Assembly (NCBI GenBank): GCA_021397835.1
Contig: JAJFZO010000407.1
Span: 1,860,001-1,924,000, forward strand
DNA from: Moringa oleifera
Lineage: Eukaryota > Streptophyta > Magnoliopsida > Brassicales > Moringaceae
Direction: 5' to 3'
DNA length: 64,000 nt
The position numbers and the translations under genes were made by a program. Below the pieces are notes generated by a model, which ran no database searches, was not told the origin of the DNA, and saw only the letters and a list, made by a program, of their open reading frames with translations. Positions 52,818 to 64,000 of this stretch are shown piece after piece (the stretch's first letter is position 1; each line of letters opens with the position of its first letter).

Positions 52818-53510
52818 TCATATTTGAGCACGTCGAAGAACGGTGAAGATAAATCTTCTGTTATGTGGATCCCAGAAAAGTCCAATCTCGTCTCCTTCCT
52901 TCAAGTCTCTTCTTTTCACGAACTTCTTACTCCATTTATTCGTGAAGATGTAGCTTTTTGACGTGACCCATTGCTTAAGCACTAGTTTCTCTTCAATCAT
53001 TGTGTCTTGATCCCAAACTGCAACCTCAACGCCATTTTTACTCTCAACTTGTTTTATGAAATTGGTATTCATTTGTGATAGAACATGTTGCTTGATGTCG
53101 TCGGCATGTATGAGGAGCCGACACAAGTTACCCACATCGCTCTTGGTGAGCTCCTTTTTTATTTTGAATGGGTCAGTGTATAGACTAAGCTTGGTTGAAA
53201 TACCCATTTGTTTCTCATGTTCTTCTTCTGATTTGGTGTAAAACTTCATTGCAAAAATCTTAATGGAGGCCACGTGAAAATCATACCAATAGAAGCCTTT
53301 GTTTTCTAGAGTGGAAACAAAGATATCATGAACATTAGATGAACCTTGAGTGACCCAAGTTTCATCAAATAGTTTGAGTTCAGTTGACAAATGGTTATCT
53401 TCAGCTTCGCCCGTTCTTCGCTTCTTGATCTTGCTGAGACCCTTACTCGAAGTTGTCCAATCTACGAAGACATTGCATTTTGTATCATCCTCGCTAAGAT
53501 TTCTCTTCAT
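52818..53510 (-). CDS. B3 domain protein, DUF313 group (copy 2)
   Basis: A single-exon protein of 230 aa, a tandem paralogue of 49021-49752. It starts MKRNLSEDDTKCN and carries KKELTKSDVGNLCRLLI, VAVWDQDT, LVLKQWVTSKSYIFTNKW, FVKRRDLKEGDEIGLFWDP and ends FTVLRRAQI. Differences are mostly single conservative changes plus a small deletion in the N-terminal part (DNHLSTELKL against DNHSSKQMLSTKLKL in copy 1). The open frame and conserved B3 core suggest it is functional. Targets are unknown. Confidence 0.85.
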   Translation of the reverse strand: MKRNLSEDDTKCNVFVDWTTSSKGLSKIKKRRTGEAEDNHLSTELKLFDETWVTQGSSNVHDIFVSTLENKGFYWYDFHVASIKIFAMKFYTKSEEEHEKQMGISTKLSLYTDPFKIKKELTKSDVGNLCRLLIHADDIKQHVLSQMNTNFIKQVESKNGVEVAVWDQDTMIEEKLVLKQWVTSKSYIFTNKWSKKFVKRRDLKEGDEIGLFWDPHNRRFIFTVLRRAQI

Positions 53511-56063
53511 GGCTATAGAATCTCTATAACTAAATAGAGAGAAAGAGGAAACAATTAAAAAATATAAAAAATATATCAGATTACTAAGAACTTTATAGAT
53601 CTAAAATATGAAAAGAAAAATTAACTGAAATGATAGTTATATAATGACAAAAAGTATGAGAAGATGATTTTAAAAGAGAAAAATGATTTTCCTAAACGTT
53701 TTAGGCTTTCTAATTGGAAAATGATTGTTTCAAACCTACTAACTTTAGTTTGATTTCTGATTTAAGTTTAAATCATTTAAGATGTGTTGGTTTGACTCAC
53801 TCGTAAGATGTGTTGTAAGACTTATGATCACACAATGAAGTTGTTGCTTTATATCCTTTAATTGTAATGTGGAGGACAATTTGAAATTAGACCATCAAAT
53901 CATTATCAACAAAATATATTAATTTTTTTATCATACAAAAAATAGTATAATAAGTGTACAAAATTTTATATAATCAATTTTAATTTTTTATGCATAAAAA
54001 ATATTTAAATTATCGTTATAAAAAAATTAAAATTTTCAAATATTGATTTTTTTAATTCTTATATTGTTAAAATTTTAAATTTTATTTAAAATATTTTGTT
54101 ACTTGAAAATAACTTTAAAAATTTATTACTTCTCATGCACTCAACTTACCAAGCTTTTACTACTTAGTTTATTTTTACTTTAAAAATTAGATTTTTTGAA
54201 AAAATAAATATATGATAATTTTAAACATTTGAAAGATCATCATAAATCATCATTATTTGTATCAAAGATTATCGTTTTTTTAATTTTGATAAAGTGATAT
54301 TGCCAATTTAGAAATATAATTAAATAACTACAAATTTGATGTGGTCAATAAATTTAAATTTTAAAATATTAGTTATCTTTTTTAATACTATCCATGTGTA
54401 GCTAAAACAAAAATTTTAAAAATATTGTATTTAATTGAAAAATTAATGGATTAGTTTAATGTTTAATTTCTATTGTAATAACAAAATAAACATTTTTTAT
54501 TACAAACTTGTCAAAAAAAAAATTAAGATGATTTTCTCACAAACTATATGATGATAAAGTATAAAGGTAAATTTTGTTAAAAAAATTCTAAATTAAATTT
54601 GCTTTTTCTTTAACGCAAAATATTGTTGTTCCTTTTTATCCTTTTTTGTGATGTAGTAGGCATGCAATTTGGGATTAGACCTATCAAATCGTTATCAACA
54701 AAGCATACTAATTTTTCTTTTTTATTTGAGAAAAGCAAATTAATTTTTTGATCATTAAAAAAAAAAAGGCATGATAGGTGTAAAAAATTTTGCATTGTCA
54801 ATTTTAACCTTTTTTACATATATAAAGAAATAAATCATTACAAAAAATAAATATGAAAACACTAATTTTTTAAAAAATTCACTGTTGATAATTTAAAAAG
54901 TCATTAAGAGTAGCTCATAAATTCGAAAGTTATTCAATTGAAGAATGAAATCAAAATAAAATATCTATTTTCTTTTTTTACATTTGAATAATAAAAATAG
55001 CACTGAATTTAGGTTCTTGAAATACAATGTTGCTAGATTTTGATGATTAAAAAAATTACTTTCATGTCACAATTATTTTTTAAGAAAATTGGAGTCAATA
55101 TCTAATTTGAATTAAATTAAAGTATCAAATATATAATTAATTTAATTAATATATTATAATTTAAATTAAAAAGTGACAATTTTTTAAAAAATTAATATTT
55201 ACAAAAATTAAACAAATTGAAAGAAACAAATTATGTTTTAAAATACAAATAAAATCAACTTCCAAACCCATATATAATTGAAGCATAATTCCTCACTCCT
55301 GATGTCTTTTTCCAATTTTTCTTTTTCAAATAACCACTAATTTATTTTATCGCATTCTTTCTCTAGTTTCATTGTTTTTTTAAGAATACCATTAGAAGGA
55401 GCCTTTTCTGAAGGCAAGAAGGGAATGCGAAGATGATCAGAGGATGCCTTACGAGAAAAATAAGAAACTAATTCCGGGCATCACTTATGGATATGCAGCC
55501 TTTAATAAATATTAACTGCAACAGCTGGATTGCCAAATTTCCAGAATAAGAAGGGAGCTGTCTGGATTGTATCCCCACAAATACCAGCCTATTTATACAT
55601 GCCAAAACAACCCAGCCTGTCAAGTTCGACTACAGCCGCCATCACTATGCAAATCTAATATAATCATGGGCATGGACTCCTGCAATACTACTAAAGAAAC
55701 CAGTAAAATCATTCAGAAAGCACACTGACTGGGTCAAACAGTCCTAGACAATGTATTCCCTGCAGTTTCACCCCCAGTGGCATGAAAAACATAGCATGAA
55801 CAATTTGAAATGCACCATAAAAAACCATCTCATAGAGGTTAAAAGGCAACCAAACTACCATTTCTTGGTTTTAAAGCAACTCAAAACAAGTTATTATAAT
55901 TACGCTATTCAACAGAAAGTCATCTCAACAAGTCTCCCTCTCAGAACAAAACTTCTCCAAAATTATTGAGGGAAGATCAAGGTGTAAACTTATTATTCCT
56001 AAAAAGCACAAACCCCATTACACATCCAGTATCACAGCAGTTTATCATCCACCACTTCTGACT
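53511..56063. other. Spacer between B3 array and enolase
   Basis: To about 54730 this is the duplicated B3 promoter-side sequence, then AT-rich DNA to about 55260. About 55400-56060 has ordinary composition and is next to the enolase stop. It probably contains the enolase 3' UTR; no coding region is recognised. Confidence 0.5.
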
Positions 56064-56102
56064 CTAATAGGGTTCAACAGGTTTGCGGAAGTTTAATCCA
56101 GC

Positions 56103-60864
<4,762 letters not shown>

Positions 60865-60963
60865 TGCTAAACTTGGTAGATCTCGAGAGCGAAAGCGAGA
60901 GAAGAGAAAGTGCGGCTTAAGAGAGAAATGAACAGATTGCAAACAGGGTAGGTACCGAGTCAC

Positions 60964-60974
60964 AGATATATAGA
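60964..60974 (-). promoter_or_regulatory. Probable TATA box of enolase gene
   Basis: The minus strand reads CTATATATCTG, about 100 bp before the ATG. This predicts transcription starting near 60935-60945 and a short leader. GA/CT-rich sequence lies around it. Confidence 0.45.
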
Positions 60975-61976
60975 AAGATATAGAAGAGGAAAGAGAGAGT
61001 GTGGTGTGTTGGTGAGGCTGCGTGCATCGGTGTGTGCGTTGAGATTAAGTTAATAGTAACCGTACGATTAGGTATTAGGTTTAGCAGGAAACAATGTGCT
61101 AGTGAATGGCTGTGCACTTTTACTGTTTTACAATGTCCGGCTCATGGTTTTCCCCGCTCTTTCCATGGTTTTTCTCACTTTTACTTTTACTGTTTTAGCT
61201 TTCAATTGGTGGGTGCAGCGCCTTGTTTGGTAATCATCAAACCGACTGTGTTTGGTGGGGAGCCGAGAAAGGCAGATTGAGAACCCTGATGTGTATTATC
61301 ATTTTTTAAAATTTCAGAATAAATAAATTATTATATTTTATTTTATTAACAAAATTTTGGAAAAATATTTAAAAAATCTTAAAACAAACTTGTTTTTAAT
61401 TTTAAATATTGATTTTAATAATTACGTAAATTTAAAAATATTTTTATTGTTAAAATTTGTAAAATAATTTAAAGAAATTCTGTATTTTATTTTAAGTTAA
61501 TTCATCGATTTTAAATAAATTTTAATTTTTTAATTATATTTTCAATATTTTTTCGTACTTATGACATATTTTAAATCAAAATTTTTTACCATAAAATTTT
61601 AATTAAATAATTTTTAAAAAATGTAACAATATAAATTAAATTAAATTAAATTAAAAAATTTTAGACAAATTTATAACATAATATTTTAATTTAAATAATC
61701 ATTTTAAAAAAATAAATTGAAAGATGAAATTCATAATTTATCTTATCGATATTTTAAAGTATAAAACAAAAAAAATGATGTAATTCAGAGTTTTTTTATA
61801 TTTACTTCTTATTTTGTTGAAATCATTTGAATAATATTTTTATTTTAATAATATATTATTAAAAACAAGGAATCAATCATTTACATTTTTATTATATCCT
61901 ATAATTTAAATTCATATATAAAAATTAAAATTTACGTAAATGCGTCTATAAATTAAAATTTCTAATTAATATGAAA

Positions 61977-62017
<41 letters not shown>

Positions 62018-63457
62018 CATTAAACTTGTTAAAAAAATTAAAATTTTAGTTTTTTTATAATATTTCATAGTTTCACTAATCATACACAGACAACTTGATT
62101 TATGAACATGGTAATTCTTGAAATTCTTCCATGATCTAAGGAACCAAACACTGCCTTATTAGTTACTTGTAACATGAGTTTATTTTAGATCTAATATTCC
62201 CCCAGTCGGTTAAACAATAGTTTTTAAATAAAATTATAGTAAATATTATTTTAATATTTAAAAAATATTATTTATTTTAATTTACTCCAAATTTTAAATA
62301 TTTTAAACAAATATTATTTGACAAAAATAATCAAATCAAACTTTAATTCAAGTTATTATAAAAAAAAGTAAGTATGTTTTCATTGTTAAAATATTTAAAT
62401 ATAACTCGAATAAATTCTTTACTTTATCTCAAGTCAAATTTTTAATTTTAAATAAGTTTTGACTAATGAATTATTTATTATAAATTTTTGAAAATTTTAA
62501 CAATAATTTTTTTAAAAAATATTTTTAGCATTTAAAATTTTTTTAAATTTTTGTTATAATAATTTGAATATTTTTTATTTATAAAAATTTTAAATCAAAA
62601 TTTATAATACAAAATTATTAATTTAAACATATTTTATTTTAAAATTTTTGATAAAATTTAATTCAATTATTTTTCATCAATCAAAATCTATTTTGAAACA
62701 TTTGAAATTCGGAGTAAAAATTAAATGAAAAGGTATTTTTTAAAATTTTAAAAAATATTTACTTATAAAATTAACATTGATATTATTTTTTTACCATTAT
62801 ATATTAGATAAAAAATACTAAAATAAAATAATAAATATATCTTCATTGTGGATATTAAAATAATAAATATAAAATCTTAAAATGAATATATATATAACCT
62901 ATTGCACGACCATCTAATGTTAATTAAATAGATTAGAGCATCTAATGTCACCATAAGATGCAAGCATCTAGCGCATGATGTCTTGCGTCAGGAGAGCTCC
63001 TCCATTGTTTATCACTTTAGCATGTGGCGTGATTAATACCTCAAGGACCTTTCAGCTTACTGAAGACTTACACATGAGATTGTCTTTCTCATGAACTAAG
63101 CTCAGATTTCTTTTAATCAAAATTTTTTATTAATTTTAAATATATTAAATTTTTAACAAAATTTTGACATGAATAATTTAATAAAATTATTGATTATATA
63201 AAAAATAGAATAAATTATAAAAATATTTTTATTTAAAAAATTATTATCAACTTAAATATTAAAAAAAATCTATAGGAAAGAGTTTTTTTTTTTAAAGAAA
63301 GATTTGACTTTATGTCCCGACTAAAGGAAGAAAAGAGAGAGGGAGAGAGAGAGAGGGTAGGCATGCTGCATGACAGACGCAGGACAACTTTTTTGGTATG
63401 GCTCAAGCATATTCCTTTGGCATTTTCGGTGCTATCGTCAACCCAACCTCACCTGAG
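60975..63457. other. Enolase upstream region and AT-rich DNA
   Basis: 60975 to about 61290 has ordinary composition and is the likely promoter. From about 61300 to 63300 the DNA is AT-rich with no coding region; it includes a TA run at 61981-62014. A small island at 62900-63110 and a GA-rich stretch at 63330-63355 are not recognised. Confidence 0.5.
61981..62014. repeat. (TA)n microsatellite
   Basis: About 17 uninterrupted TA units in AT-rich DNA upstream of enolase. Confidence 0.9.
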
Positions 63458-63892
63458 CAGTGGTGAGCATAATTCGGTTAAAACCAAAAAAATTGAATTA
63501 ATTTCACTTAATTTAATTTAATTTTTAAAATTTTTTATTTTAAATAAGTTTATAAATCAGTTTTTTTTTTACTTTTTCGATCGGTTTTCGGTTTTTTTTT
63601 TTAAAAATCAAAACCGATGGAAAAACCGATTTTAATTTAATAATTAATTAATTTTATTAATATTATTAATAATAATTTATTTTTTTCAAATATAAAATTT
63701 AAATTTAAATAAATTTTTGGTTAATTCGATTATCGATTAAATCGATGAAAAAATTTTAGTTCGATTTAATCGATTATTTTTTTATATTCTTTTGTATTCA
63801 GTTTGGTTTCGACTTTTTTAAAAAAAATTAATTAATTCGATTTTTCAAAATTTTAAATCAAATTAACCATAATAACTGAATGCTCACCCCTA
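63458..63892. mobile_element. Non-autonomous hAT-like element with 8-bp TSD
   Basis: A 435-bp element flanked by exact 8-bp direct repeats CACCTGAG (63450-63457 and 63893-63900), the duplication length of hAT transposons. The ends are imperfect inverted repeats: CAGTGGTGAGCAT on the left, and TAGGGGTGAGCATTCAG when the right end is read inward. The interior is AT-rich with subterminal repeats of the aaccgat/attcggtt type and has no transposase frame. Confidence 0.85.
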
Positions 63893-64000
63893 CACCTGAG
63901 TAAGCCACGTCCCAATTTCCCCAAACCTGTTTTGCCGTTTAGTCCAGTCAACGCTGTCTACAGTTCCCAAAGTTAAGTTTTGTTTGATAGGCAAGCTATA

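Overview
This is a plant nuclear window, almost certainly from a eudicot. All the genes are intron-rich, the intergenic DNA is extremely AT-rich, and every recognisable protein is a plant family. I found five multi-exon genes, two intact single-exon B3-type genes with a broken relative, one nuclear tRNA-Leu, a dead LINE and a short hAT-type element. The species cannot be named from the sequence; a woody rosid is only a guess.

Layout. 1-2699 (-): 5' part of a CTR1-like Raf-type kinase gene of ethylene signalling, running off the left edge. 2700-6171: intergenic DNA, possibly with a small plus-strand transcript. 6172-15627 (-): a complete 19-exon ROS1/DEMETER-like 5-methylcytosine DNA glycosylase, with a spliced 5' leader and TATA box up to about 16440. 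16450-31560: about 15 kb of AT-rich DNA with a decayed LINE at about 20950-22660. 32093-38563 (-): a complete 13-exon FACKEL-type sterol C-14 reductase. 40244-43798 (+): a complete 8-exon HD2-type histone deacetylase, the only coding gene on the plus strand. 45683-45765 (+): tRNA-Leu(TAA). 47040-54700: a tandem array of B3 genes of the DUF313 group. 56103-60864 (-): a complete 17-exon cytosolic enolase. 63458-63892: a hAT-like non-autonomous element with an 8-bp target-site duplication.

The exon models were built by hand from splice signals and family alignment. The four complete multi-exon models close in frame: 1925, 369, 317 and 444 aa. The FACKEL and enolase lengths equal those I remember for the Arabidopsis proteins.

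The genes do not form a pathway. They are a chance eukaryotic neighbourhood: hormone signalling, DNA demethylation, sterol synthesis, chromatin, transcription and glycolysis. Two of them (ROS1-like and HD2) are chromatin regulators.

Most unusual points: a predicted U12-type AT-AC intron in the HD2 gene; an in-frame 39-bp tandem copy of the enolase C-terminus just past its stop; a GC-AG intron in enolase; two 51-nt near-perfect hairpins in HD2 intron 1; the nested B3 duplication array; and two homopolymer-junction tracts in FACKEL introns. I saw no clear sign of a wholly new biological system.
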